From NCBI GenBank assembly GCA_019914995.1, contig CM034136.1:5099270-5163269 (forward strand): a stretch of DNA of 64,000 bases. The letters are read 5' to 3'. The position numbers and the translations under genes are program-made. The notes under the pieces are model-generated. The model was not told the DNA's origin. It searched no databases and saw nothing but the letters and a program-made list of their open reading frames with translations. The DNA is from Acanthochlamys bracteata. Its lineage: Eukaryota; Streptophyta; Magnoliopsida; Pandanales; Velloziaceae. Shown one piece after another: positions 23,741 to 36,031 of the stretch (position 1 is the first letter of the stretch; each line of letters opens with the position of its first letter).

Positions 23741-24820
23741 ATGGTCGTGATCACCGTGAAAGAGTTCAGCTATGAAGAGATCATATCAGCTACTGAAGAT
23801 TTCTCCGTCGATAAGTTGATTGGAAAGGGCAGCCATGGTTGTGTCTACAAAGGTCTTATCAAGGACTTCAATTGCAAGCACCAGAAACAAGTACATAGTG
23901 TTGCAGTGAAGATGATTTCTCAGGGACTGCAACTCCAGAAAGATAACACCAAGCTTGATAATGAAATTTCTGTTCTTTTTTCAATACGAAATCCTTACAT
24001 CGTCAATCTACTAGGTGTGTGTAGAAATGGTGATACCAATAAGCTTCTGGTAATGGAGTTCATGCCGAACGGGTCGTTAAACGAACTACTTCACTCCTCT
24101 GCAACTCCGCCGTTATGGACCCGAAGAGTTTCTGTAGCTCTACAAGTCGCGCGTGCGCTGCAGTCGCTCCATGAAGCTTCACCGCCGATTGTGCACCGAG
24201 ATATAAAGCCGGAGAATGTTCTGCTCGATAAAAAACATCGAGCAAGGTTGGCGGATTTCAGTTTAGCCGTTCGAGTTTTGTCAGAAGGCGGTGATCAAAG
24301 CCCTGCAGCTGGGACTATGGGTTACATGGACCCCTGCTATATCGGGCCGGAAAAACTAAGTACGGCAAACGATGTTTTCAGCTTCGGAGTTTTGTTATTT
24401 GAGCTGATCACCGGAAGGAGAGCTTTTGACGCGAAACATGAGCCTGTGTCTGTTGTTCCTTGGGCTCTACCGATTATTGAAGAAAACAAAGGATTCAGTG
24501 AACTATTTGATCCGAGATTGAAGGTGCAAAGATGGATGGTGGCCCCGGTGGAACGTATGATTCATTTGGCGGTACGGTGCGTGTCGTTGGAAGAAGAACG
24601 GCGGCCGACAATGGCAGAAGCGGTTGAAGAGTTGGAGGGAGTTGCTAAGCGAGTGAAGGTTCGGTCATGGTTAGATATGGAAATGAAGATTTTTGAGAGA
24701 TTCAATGGATTTGTTGGTGTTTGGAGAAGAACAAGGTTGAGAAGTACTAGGATCGGTTTTACAAATCATGTAGAAGAAGATAATGGAATTGGTGTTGGCA
24801 ATGAGCAGGTGAAGAGTTAG
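23741..24820 (+). CDS. Serine/threonine receptor-like cytoplasmic kinase, intronless (At5g23170/At3g51990-like)
   Basis: A single open frame of 359 residues. I start at 23741 because this ATG sits in a strong context (ACCATGG) and the protein then opens VKEFSYEEIISATEDFS, as plant RLK/Pelle kinases do. Motifs: glycine loop GKGSHGCVYKG (28-38), VAVK Lys57, helix-C Glu75, HRDIKPEN (152-159), activation segment from 172, GPE at 202-204 instead of APE, and DVFSFG (211-216). The Mg-binding DFG reads DFS (residues 172-174, Ser codon 24260-24262). No signal peptide or membrane helix is visible, so it is cytoplasmic or membrane-associated. It resembles the short intronless group around At5g23170. Substrates are unknown; HRD Asp and Lys are intact, so it may still be active. 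Confidence 0.92.
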   Translation: MVVITVKEFSYEEIISATEDFSVDKLIGKGSHGCVYKGLIKDFNCKHQKQVHSVAVKMISQGLQLQKDNTKLDNEISVLFSIRNPYIVNLLGVCRNGDTNKLLVMEFMPNGSLNELLHSSATPPLWTRRVSVALQVARALQSLHEASPPIVHRDIKPENVLLDKKHRARLADFSLAVRVLSEGGDQSPAAGTMGYMDPCYIGPEKLSTANDVFSFGVLLFELITGRRAFDAKHEPVSVVPWALPIIEENKGFSELFDPRLKVQRWMVAPVERMIHLAVRCVSLEEERRPTMAEAVEELEGVAKRVKVRSWLDMEMKIFERFNGFVGVWRRTRLRSTRIGFTNHVEEDNGIGVGNEQVKS

Positions 24821-25565
24821 TTAACTTTCTTGCCTTTAAAATGCCAAAGAAAAAAAAATACACAGAGTTTCAATTATTATCTTAATTTTATAAGGTGGAT
24901 GTTCTTGAAGAGTGACTGAGTTTGTTGTTTAACTCTTATTTTGAACGAGTTACTAAGGTTTTCAAATGTCCTTAGGACGGAAATCAAAATCCACACAAGT
25001 TGTGGTTCCAAAATGTTTTGCATTGCTTTGATTCTAGTAATATTATGTCTTTCAAGTACCTTACTCTGAAAAACATAATAATAATAATTCAACGAAATTT
25101 CTTTTAACAAATCTTGCACAAAGTCAGGAACTCAAGATTTGTAACTTCGTCGTGATATTAACAACGAATCAAGTAGCAACCCACAAAAGCAGGAAACTTG
25201 TACCCTGAAAAGTGCATAAAGAATCAGATTACCAAACCATGCAGTGAAGTTCTGTTCAAACAGAATTCCATGCAAGTGACTTCCTCTGATCAAGCTACAG
25301 AATTTTAAATCTTTTCAGTGTTACATGCATTGCCAAGGCCATTTCGTTCAATGTTAGTTCTTCACATAAAGAAGAGTAAGCATGAAATGAAGGAGATTAT
25401 ATCTTCCTTCCTCCGTACCACACAGACATCAAAACGGGCAGGTTTGACAAAGTTTTTCATTTATTTCATTCTCGTTAAATCTTTTATATTATTTTAAAAA
25501 TAAAAAATTTGAAATATATACATAATTTATACGTTATAAAATATATATATATATATATATATATA
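24821..25565. other. Kinase 3' region and spacer
   Basis: Holds the 3' UTR of the kinase gene and AT-rich sequence. A TA microsatellite at about 25541-25565 borders the next MITE. No gene seen. Confidence 0.5.
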
Positions 25566-25972
25566 GGGATAGGATATATGCACTCCATCGGTTTGTCCGG
25601 CCATATGTGGCTGGAAAGACCTCCAAATTTGATCTTCACCGTTGAATATGTAGAACTATGAGTTAGAAATATGCTTAACAAATTTCAGTTCAATCGGACC
25701 ACGAATAAATCTTCATCCGGCCACTTGATCAAGATGACTCAAAAATAAAAAATATATATTTTGTTAACTTTTACTATTTGAATCATCTTGATCAAGTGGC
25801 CGGATGAAGGTCGATTCATGGTCCGATTGAACTAAAAATTGGTAAGCATGTTTCCAACTCATAATTCTACATATCCAACGATGAAGATCGGATTTGGAGG
25901 TCTCTCCGGCCAAATATGGCCGGAGAAATCGATGGAATGCATATAGCACATAAAATGCCTATATCCTATCCC
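25566..25972. mobile_element. Hairpin MITE, copy 2 (407 bp, complete ends)
   Basis: Starts GGGATAGGATATATGCACTC and ends TATATCCTATCCC, a matched inverted terminal pair. The arms run inward for roughly 190 bp with few mismatches. It carries the same internal blocks as copy 1: GGCCGGATGAAG, AACTCATAATTCTAC and TCTCCGGCCAAATATGGCC. TA repeats flank both sides. Short frames inside it (25484-25681, 25764-25949) are not genes. Confidence 0.85.
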
Positions 25973-26443
25973 ATATATATATATATATAATTTTTATTAT
26001 TTTAAATAAAAAAATCTAATTTGTTTGCCCGAAATATTTTTTAAAAATTATTTTTAAAAAAAATCTCTTTATTTTAAGTACTCGCAAGAGTTCCCTAGTA
26101 TCGCCAAATCTGCTACAAGAACTTGGTTTCAAGAACCATCTTTTCTCAATTTGTTGTTTAGATTCATATGACCTCAGCTATATTATCTAATATAGGAAAG
26201 AAATTCCTCAAAATAGCCCAGGCAAATAATAGTAGCCGATCAATAACCTTCAGAACTCAAAACAATCCAAACATAGGAAAGAAAGAAGAAAAGAAGACTA
26301 TGAGGTAGAAGGTCGATTCCAATCATTTCCATGCGGGCATGCATGCCCTAAGAGGTTTCCATGTTCTTGTCTCTGTCCAATCATGTGTGCTAGGGTTGGT
26401 TTTTGACCAAATTCGGTCACTTATTCCTGGCAATATGAATTAC

Positions 26444-26467
26444 TACAAAAAAAAAAAAAAAAAAAAA
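26444..26467. repeat. Poly-A tract
   Basis: A run of about 24 A. It could be the worn tail of a retroposed sequence, but no source is recognisable upstream. Confidence 0.5.
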
Positions 26468-26825
26468 GAATCTATCCAACAAATAGTAATCTCATTCGAC
26501 TACTGAAGAAACTGAATGACTAACAACCATTTTCCATATCTTAATATAGATTATTTTTAAAGAAAGAATTTACTATTTACGTTGGAAAACTCTTGTATAA
26601 GCATTTCATCAGAACGGTCACAAATCTCCATACAATTTGACTGTTGTTTTGCTTGATGCATGAATCAATTGGACTGACTGGTTTGAACAAGTTTAATTGA
26701 TGCATAACTCAAACTTGGATCAAAGAGGGTTGCATCAGCCCCGGGATCCAGTGGAATAAGATAACTTTTAATACATAGTTACTTAGTTAATTAGATAATT
26801 AGGAAGATAGGATTTTTAGGTATTT

Positions 26826-27055
26826 GGACTCTAGGAGCGTTTAGAAGTAATTTTAAAATAAAATTTTTTCAGAACGAAAAATATTTTTATTTTTTTTAAA
26901 ATAAATTTTATTTTTTTACTAAAAATAAAAATAAATAATAAAACAATTTTATTGCGTAAATTTTTTTATATTTTCTGAAATTTTAAAGTACATCAGAAAA
27001 TATAAAAAAATTAAAAAATTATTTTTTTAAAAAGCTTTTGCCAAATCCACCCTAT
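26826..27055. repeat. AT-rich MITE-like element
   Basis: Begins near GGAGCGTTTAGAAGTAATTT, ends near GCTTTTGCCAAATCCACCC, and is nearly all A/T between. Its ends and composition resemble elements at 34.8 and 57.4 kb. Target duplications are not clear. Confidence 0.45.
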
Positions 27056-29111
27056 ATCTAATGCAGAGCAGGGTAGTCTATAAATAATTGTCACTTGTAC
27101 GCTTTGGAGGTTATGTAGAATCTAGTATTTACTTTTCTTTTTATTTTTATATTTCGGTCTTAGCTTTATTCTTGCAATTAGTATAGTTTCATAGCTTTCG
27201 TAATAGAGAAGTACTCCATACATAATTTAACCTTTTGTAGCTAAAACTCCATAACTTCCTTTGTTTTGTGTACAAAATAATTTCACATTATTATAAAAAT
27301 GTAGTGTGAAATGAATTTCCAAGAGCTAAATCCATTAGAGATTCGCAGAGTCTAAGATGTGATAGTTATGGTGAACCATTTAGTCTACAAAAAAAGAAAG
27401 TGTTCATTTGCAAACACTAGAAGTGCTACAGATGTAACTATCAAACTACACACTATCAGGAATTAAACTGCACCAGCTCTATAGAGACAATGCAAAAATT
27501 ATAAAATATACTTGCGTGAACATTCCAATCAGCTTTATCTAGTTATTATTTGAACATTCTCAAGTTAGATTCTCTGTTTATCACCAGCTAGTCAGATTTT
27601 TAACTCCATCTTATTCAGAGTTCGATACTGTGTCCTGCTAAGTTAATTGTTTATGTATTTAAGTCGTACAATATTGACAAACCCCAAAATATAAGATGAG
27701 CAAAATTCAAGAACACAAGAACTAAATTCTTGGTTATAATATAAACCATAAAGGAAAGAAAACTTCTTGTTAACATACAGCTTTATGTCATCCCAACTAT
27801 CTAATCTACTGCAATAACCTAGGATTTCTCAACTCTGATGTATGCTACTACACAATCTCCCTTCCCAACGTGAACTTTCTGTGCAAAATTTCATCTGTAG
27901 AATCCAAATGCTGTTAGAATAATTCAAACATATGCAAGCCAATAAACTTTGTCCAAGCAGCCTTTATCTCCACTCAAGGTATAAGTGTGCAGCTGTACTG
28001 ACCTAGACTAGAGTACTATAGAATATGGTTGGAATTTGATAATGGGGCTCACAAAGAAAAGATAGAAAAGAACTTGATACTTCATTGAACTCTTGAAGCA
28101 ACTTTGATGTACAATCTGTAGTAGTTTGACTAACTTCTATTTAACAAAAGGTAAGCAAAGGAAACTTCTAAGACTTTAGTAGTGTGGTGGCTTCAGGAAG
28201 CAGCCGTTGCTTCAATGCTTTACCTAGAAATATTGTCTCACAGAGCCAGCCGCACTCGACAGGTAAAGACTTTTGAAGAAGGCTACACAAGCTGCTTAGA
28301 ACATGAACTCACGATCCTTGCGTACAGTAACTAGTTGCGGATATTTTAACATGCAAAGATTAAGAAAAGGCACTAAGCTAGTGATGGAATAAAGGATATA
28401 GACAGAAGTACATTAAAGGAGGAAATATACTAGGGAAGTAATCCTCTTTGGGTCATGTGTAACAATGATGAGTATTGCCGAAACTATCTTTCCCTTCTAG
28501 AGTTAGATCCAAGAAAAAGGTTAGCAAAGTAAAGCTGTCATATGCGATTCTAACAGGAATCCAGAAGGCACAGGCCAATTAACTATGAAGGAAGGAAAGA
28601 ACACCCAACACTGAAAGTAAGCAACACATGCGTCGAGTTTAACAAAATCTAGTATTTCATTGAAATTACTTGAGCTTCAAGCCTAAGGGGATTCTTCTAT
28701 CTTTACTGGCTAACTCTGACTAGGACTTGGGCTATGGGCAATTTGTACCTCATTTGCAGCCTTAATGAAAACAGACGATCAAGTATTTTCACAAAAAGCA
28801 TAAATCTCATACTATCTTGTCAATCTGATGGTTTTCAGATTAGATAGAGTATTCAACTGATTAAGTACTCACTAATTATTTGCAATTATTAGTTTGATTC
28901 CACTTGCATTTAGTTTCTTTCTTTGTGCTTGATCATGATGGAATAATATTGGCAAAGTAAAACTAGTATAAAGCTAAAGATAGTATTTTATTTAAATATT
29001 CTCCAAGAATAAATTCCTAACACGAAAAGGTCAGAAAGAGCTTACCTACATATGGGTCAATGACTGCTGACTTGCTGTTCTGTCTCTTCTGATCATCACT
29101 CTTCCATCATT
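27056..29111. other. Spacer upstream of the subtilase gene
   Basis: About 2 kb without a frame I can support on either strand. The last few hundred bases should hold the subtilase promoter. No TATA box stands out clearly. Confidence 0.5.
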
Positions 29112-32100
29112 ATGGGCAGCTTCATGCAGATCTTCTGCATTGTGTTAGTCTCAACAGTTTTTCATGTTTCCGCTGACCAATCACCAGTGGTAAGATTGCA
29201 TCTCAATAACTAAATGCATCATTCAGTTAAAACGTTAACTTCTTGCAAGAGTAGCATGCTGATTCCTTTTTTATATAGAGATGGCAAGTTTAGTCTGTCA
29301 GGGATGCCTATTCACTTGCCATTTAATTTACCGCACTATTAGAAACCACCCCCATGCATATTTTGTGATGCACATTCTCCACTGCCTATCTTAAGGCACA
29401 AACTCAGTAACAGGATATCTAGACACAAAATTTCACTTGTTCTTTTTTTTTCTCTTGCTCATTGTATAAGTATAAGCTGTCTTTTATCAGCCTTACGTTG
29501 TCTACATGGGAAGCACTGATAATGGAAACTTGAAGACATCAGAACTAGCTCACTTGCAAATGCTATCCTCTATTATTCCAAGGTAAAGCTCCATATTCGA
29601 TGCTATAAAATCTGCATATTATGCCTATGGTTTTATGATATAAAGATCTAACAGTGAAGAGAAAGAAAGAGCATCTCCAATCCATACCTATACGCATGCA
29701 TTCAAGGGATTCTCGGCATTGCTCAATGAGAAAGAGGCAGCTAAATTGTCTGGTAGATGCTCCTTTCTGTTAGCTGAAGTTAATCTTTGACTTTGTTGAT
29801 GGCAATTCGTCTCTGCTGTTGTGTGTCTGCGCAAAACCAAACATTGCATGCTCTTCTTGGAAGTTTATATACTACTGCTATGATACCTTTTTTTTTGTTG
29901 CCTCCCCTTGAGAATCGTACTTACCATCCTGCCAATAAATCAGGCCATGCTGGAGTTGTATCAGTATTCCGTGACCGGATGCTTCAACTCCATACTACTA
30001 GATCCTGGGACTTCTTGCAGGCAGAGTCAGGCATTGGATCAAAACGCACCCGCCTGAGAAGTTACAATGACGTCATCATAGGAATTGTTGATACAGGTAA
30101 GTTCTTTCCAATGACCTAAGAGAGGCAGTCTTAGCTTTATTAAGATTGATCAAAAGCTCAATCCATTATCTCAGTTTCCTGATATAGCCCATAAGTAATT
30201 CCTTAATTCCTATAGGAACCTTCAATGGAGACTACTAAGGTTGAGTATGGAACTTTGAGAAAGTACTATAAGCTTGAGCATATTTAAGATTTAGTTTAAG
30301 TATCCTTCAATCTTCACGAAGAGACCTTTCTATTACTTGAGTTTCTTATTGCAGGTATCTGGCCAGAATCCCCAAGTTTTAATGATGCAGGAATAGGAGA
30401 GATCCCCTCAAGATGGAAGGGAGCCTGCATGGAAGGATCAGACTTCAAAAGATCAGACTGCAACAGGTAATATATCATGAGCAGCCAACTAGACGGAACG
30501 GATTATGCTCTTAAAATAAAGTAACTTTTTCATCATCTTTGCTACTTTTGATAATATTTTTTGCAAATAAAAAGCGAGGTAACTATATAGAGGTTGGTAA
30601 ACATAAATCAGTACCTTCACATCACTGGCTGATATTTAACCAAACAGAGAGAAAATGATAAAAGAAAACTTGCACCTCAGAAATTATCATGAAGAATCCA
30701 TGTGCTCACTTCAGTAATCACATAAAATGGCAGAGATTCATGAGAGTCAAGAATCAAGCAAATCCTGCCGAATAACTCTCGGTGTGTCAAGAAGCTATTT
30801 AAATGCCTAATAAAGAAATTTGAACTCCAGTTTATTGTAAATAAATTTACTTCTCAGGAAACTGATTGGAGCAAGATACTACGCTAACCAAGCCAATTCA
30901 AATCTTCCATCCACAAACACCACCAAAAAGCATAGACCAAACTCCATTGGATCAGCAAGGGACACAGTAGGCCACGGGACTCATACAGCATCTACGGCTG
31001 CGGGATCTGCTGTTTACAATGCAAGCTATTATGGGATTGCAAAAGGAGTGGCAAAAGGTGGTTCTCCATCCAGCAGGTTGGCAATATATAAAGCCTGTTC
31101 ACTAGGAGGTTGTGCAAGCTCTGCAGTATTGAAGGCAATTGATGATGCAATCAATGACGGAGTAGATATAATCTCCATTTCTATAGGGATGAGTTCTGTC
31201 TTCCAATCCGACTTCCTGAGTGATCCTATATCTATTGGCGCTTTCCATGCAAACCAAAGGGGGGTCATGGTGGTCAGTTCAGGTGGAAATGATGGTCCTG
31301 ATCCTTATACGGTGATCAATGCAGCTCCATGGATTACGACTGTTGCAGCTTCTAGCATTGACAGAACTTTCCTGTCGGACATCATTCTAGGAAACGGAAA
31401 CATCATAAGGGTAGGTTCGCTAAGATTTTGTTTCTCTTTCTTTCTATGTTAGTAGTTTACCTTAGAATTAGGCAGGACAACTCCATGTTGGCCAAAACTG
31501 AGCTGAATGAGTAATATGAGTATGGCTGGCTAGTCATTGTTAAGAAGATAGAGCTACTCATTATTAAGAAGAAGAGCTAGCACAACTAGAACTTCCTCAT
31601 CACTCTTATCTTATCGAGAAGCATTCCTTAACTCTTTCACATATGTGTAACAGTTCATCAGATTCTAAACTTCCGCAAAGTGGAAAAGGAAATATATTTC
31701 GTATCAAATTTGAGATAGAATAGTACTCCATTCATGCATGATCTGATGTCCTTACTTTCAGGGAATTGGCATCAACTTCTCGAATCTCACTCATTCTGCA
31801 TCTTATCCACTGGTTTTCGGTGGAGATGTTGCTGCAGAGGAGACACCAGTTTCTGAAGCAAGGTTGGTTTCAACATAACAATCGCCCCTTTTCATTTGAA
31901 TAAATGCTCAAACAGTTACAATTTGAAATATTCAGAACAATAATTATAAGGGAAGTCCACAATGATTGAATAGAGCATTGATTTACCTCCTTCTGACCTC
32001 TGCATTATTGACATTGGCTATTAAATCGTAGCAATTGCTACCCTGGATCGCTGGATGAGGATAAAGTCGCTGGGAAGATCATTGTCTGCGTCGATAGTGA

Positions 32101-33616
32101 TCCAACAGTCACAAGACGAGTTAAAAAGATGGTCGCTGAAGGTGCCGCTGCTAAGGGTCTAATTTTGATTGACGAAGCTGAGAAGGGTGTGCCTTTTGAT
32201 TCAAGCAGCTTCCCATTCTCTGAGATTGACAACAATGCAGGAGCAAAGATCCTCCAGTACATAAATTATACCAAGTAAGTTAATTAAAAGCAATGTTTCT
32301 ACTTACTGAAACTAGCAAACCCTCTCCTCTTGAAGGAGTACAATAACTTTTTCAAAGCTTTTCCAAGAAGAAATACCTCTTTTTTGCTGATAAATGAACT
32401 TCATGAGTTTGACAAACCACTTATGTCCTGAAAATCTTGAAGCAGAAATCCAACAGCAACAATCCTTCCAACCATAGATCTGGAACAAACCAAACCAGCA
32501 CCTATAGTAGCATACTTCTCTGCTCGAGGTCCTGGAGGGCTAACTGAAGGCATTCTCAAGGTCTGAATTACTAAACAAGTATCTTGGCAAAAGCTTCTTG
32601 ATAGTGCATTTGAACTAATCACCCTGATGTAAAATTTCTTGTATTACAGCCGGACTTGATGGCGCCTGGGGTCAGCATTCTTGCAGCCACAATGCCAGGT
32701 GCTGACGCTTCAAGTCTTCCAGTAGGAATGAAACCGTCCAATTTTGCAATTAGGTCAGGCACATCCATGGCATGTCCTCATGTTGCTGGAACTGCAGCCT
32801 TCCTAAAATCTGCACATCCAAGATGGAGTCCTTCAATGATCAGATCAGCACTTATGACAACAGGTTAATGCCAAGCCTCCTTTGTATTCCATGGTGGTAC
32901 ACTAAATAGTATTAATGCATCATTAAAACTTGAATCCTGAGTAAAAGCTAACTGGATTACGATTGTTCTATCATGCTGCGTATCAAAACTTATTATAATT
33001 TCTTGAAGATTAACTCAGACATCTCATTCACATTATTATTTTTTAATGCCTTCTTGTAGCATCGGCAAGCAACAACATTGAAGAGCCCCTGACTACCAAC
33101 AGTGGAGCCACTGCAAACTACCACGACATGGGGGCAGGAGAGATGAGCCCTTTCAGAGCCCTAAGTCCTGGTCTAGTGTTTGAAACATCAGAAGAGGATT
33201 ATCTATACTTTCTTTGCAACTACGGTTATAAGGACCAAGCCATCAGATCAATTTCAGGCAAAAACAACTTCAGCTGCCCTTCGAACTCCATGCCATACCT
33301 CATCTCCAACCTCAATTACCCTTCCATTTCCATAGCAAGGCTCGATGGTCTGAGAAGCAAAACAACGAGTATTAGTCGGACGGTAACTAACGTAGGCCCT
33401 GGAAATGCGACATACACTGCTACTATCAACGCACCTAGTGGCATTATTGTTGAGGTGTCTCCAAGCAGGCTAGTGTTCACCAAGAGGGGGGTAAAGGCTT
33501 CCTACAAAGTTACCTTTGGTGCGAAGGGTGCGGACAAAGGGTACAACTATGGAACTATAAAGTGGTCAGACGGAGCACATTCTGTCCGCACGGTCTTTGC
33601 TGCCAATGTTATGTGA
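29112..33616 (+). CDS. Subtilisin-like protease, SBT5 type (CRSP-like)
   Basis: Eleven exons: 29112-29189, 29491-29582, 29646-29752, 29944-30096, 30355-30466, 30858-31410, 31762-31862, 32032-32274, 32446-32560, 32650-32863, 33060-33616. They total 2325 nt, 774 residues, in frame. It is a secreted serine protease. Residues 1-20 form a signal peptide ([14 protein letters not shown]). The I9 propeptide follows ([18 protein letters not shown]). The catalytic set is complete: Asp142 (GIVDTG), His220 (GHGTHT), oxyanion Asn325 (GGNDGP) and Ser557 ([11 protein letters not shown]). A PA domain lies between ([18 protein letters not shown]) and a fibronectin-III-like domain ends the protein. The many introns and the sequence fit SBT5.2/CRSP. 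The usual SSRGP before the PA-to-catalytic return reads SARGPGG. The gene looks functional; its substrate is not predictable. Confidence 0.95.
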
Positions 33617-34559
33617 TTTTTTAGTCGATTTCTCTTTGTTTTCCTTCAGTGCTTTTGTGATTTTAGAGATTTTCAGGAGTCAGAATGTTATCTTTACCCA
33701 TTTTGTACCCTTCTAGGGAAAAAATTTGTCTTCCCTTTTTCTATCTCATGGAATGATATTACTAAGGTTAATACTTTCCACGGTAGATTAATTTGATCTG
33801 TTATACTTGTTCGTTGATTTCTACCCAAACAGACGGCAGATCTTAGACAGCAAAGATGAATTCAAAGAATGAAAACCAAAATTATTCAAACTAACTTACT
33901 TTGAAAAAATTGTTGTTGCCGGTGTCCGTCGTCGATTTGTGATAAGAGCTTCATAACGGCGGCGGCAATGGAAGCAGATGAGAAGAAGAAGAAGAAAAAA
34001 AAATGGCGGGATATTAAATTGTTCAGAGTAAAATTCATTAGAAAAACTTTGCAAGAGAAAAGTTGGCTTGAATTTTGAAATAATCCAAGACGCTGCAGCG
34101 ATGCTTATCTAATACAAGTGTTATATATGCTTCACATTCGTTGTCAAATATTATTCATTTTTTTAGAATATTAAGACAATATATAATGCATAACGATAAA
34201 CTTCAATTAAATTGAAGTACGTACTAGATCGTTGAATCGTACATTTATTAGAAAATTTTTAATTTAAATATTTTATGTGAACGATTTCACATTAATGGCA
34301 TAAGTTGTATTTTGCTTTGTGCTAGTTTAAAGACAACTTCTTCAATATTAATTATGAAATGTTTTCATTTAAATTACTAGCCATGCATATATCTTTGTGA
34401 ACTTGGAAACCACAAATTATCACCAAAATGAAAAAAAAAGGTCAATGAATGCGGTGGTCGTCTGAAGGCGATCCCCTCATTTTTTTTTTTCGAGAAATTT
34501 GGTAATCAGGAATCCTGAAGCAACTACAAATTTACCTCTCCTCTTGCAGCAGGATTTGC

Positions 34560-34745
34560 CTTAACTTTTGGCAAAGTATTTTTTAAAAATAATTTTTATT
34601 TTTTTATTTTTATATATTTCTATAAATATTTAAAGTTTTATTTAAATATTTAAAAAATAATTTTTAAAAAATTTTTTAAATACAAAAATATAATTCTTTT
34701 TTAAAACAAATTAAAATATTTTTTATTTTAAAAATATTTTATTCC
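34560..34745. repeat. AT-rich MITE-like element
   Basis: Begins near CTTTTGGCAAAGTATTTTTT and ends near AATATTTTATTCCATC; almost pure A/T inside. It looks like a member of the same AT-rich class as its neighbours. Limits are approximate. Confidence 0.35.
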
Positions 34746-34789
34746 ATCATCACGCACTTTATTTCTGAATTATTTTTTCTTCACTTTAA

Positions 34790-34987
34790 AGGCTTCGTTT
34801 GATATTGCTTATCAAAAAATTAATTTTTTAATTTTTAATTTTATATTTTTTAATATATATTTTATAGGTATATTAAAAATTTAGAAAGTATAAAAAAATT
34901 TTATATAGTGAGATTTTTTTATTACATATTTTTATTTTTTTAAAAAATAAAAAAAAATTTATTTCTCAAATGTTTCGAACGCCACCA
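34790..34987. repeat. AT-rich MITE-like element with inverted ends
   Basis: Starts GGCTTCGTTTGATATTGCTT and ends CTCAAATGTTTCGAACGCC. The complement of the end (GGCGTTCGAAACATTTGAG) partly matches the start. The core is A/T with short inverted repeats. No coding. Confidence 0.45.
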
Positions 34988-35086
34988 AAATCTCAAACTC
35001 ATCGGAGCAGGGCCTCCCTTGTTTTTAATCATTTGTCGAAGTTGAACTCGTTCCGGAGCCTAATTATACGTAATTCTTCCGATTGT

Positions 35087-35305
35087 TGTTTGACCTTTTG
35101 AGATTGCTTAATAAAATTTTTATTTCTTAATAAATATTTTATAGATTTTTAGAAACAATTTTTTAAGTTTAAAAATAAAAATTAAATATAAAGATTGTAT
35201 AATTGATTTATTTTTTTATTTAAAAAAATTATAATACTATATAAAATTTTTAAATATTAAAAATTAAAATGAAGATAAAAAAAATACTCCCAAATAAGCA
35301 CCAAG
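35087..35305. repeat. AT-rich MITE-like element
   Basis: Starts near GTTTGACCTTTTGAGATTGC and ends near CTCCCAAATAAGCACC, the AT-rich type again. Limits are approximate. Confidence 0.4.
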
Positions 35306-36031
35306 TGGTGACTTCAACATGGAAGAAGCAAACTGGCTCGTGTTAACTCAGGACGTCAACCTCATCCGGCGACGAGGAAAAGGTTTTCTGACCACTTACA
35401 ACAAAGCTAGCGATATCATGTAAATGCTTACCTCACAACATTCAAAAATTCTTACTGCAGCTAACATCAAGTTTTACAAATAAATAATAAGGATATGAAC
35501 GCTGCCACAAGAACATCAATATTGTGTAAGAATTTCAGCAATGAGTAATTCACCATCAGCGACCGATTGATCCACACTAACCAAGGAAGCCAACAGTAAG
35601 CATTGAACAATCACTTCAGGCACAGAGAGAGAGAGAGAGAGCTATTCTTCTGATAAAAGTAAATAATTTACTTGGCTGAACGATCGGTGTACATTATATG
35701 TTTCAACAAAAGAATATGAACAAAAGAATTGGGACACTTTCACCATCAGCAACTTAAAACTGTGCTGTACTCTGTCCCAGTATGTTGTGTGAAACATTCT
35801 TAATTTCTGCCAAAAGTGGGAAAGAAGAACCAACCCACAACACTGCAAGCATTGCATATCTATGACACTATCTCTCTCTAACAGAATCAATGTGGTTACC
35901 AATCTTCATAACTGCATGCCAAATTACAACTATAGTGATGGCCATTCCCCAACCCATCACATGAAAACAAAGCCTTGGAGAACACATACAAGCCACTCCT
36001 CCTGAAGTTCATTTGAAACATGTAACATTTC

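Larger units (their letters stand above)
33617..36031. other. Spacer between two converging genes
   Basis: Subtilase 3' UTR on the left, exportin-7 3' UTR on the right (about 35400-36031), AT-rich elements between. A short GA microsatellite lies at 35628-35641. No gene seen. Confidence 0.5.

Noticed and set aside
25484..25949. Two frames of 61-65 codons
   Set aside because: They lie in the hairpin MITE and its TA repeats.
31029..31268. 79-codon minus frame
   Set aside because: Antisense to subtilase exon 6.
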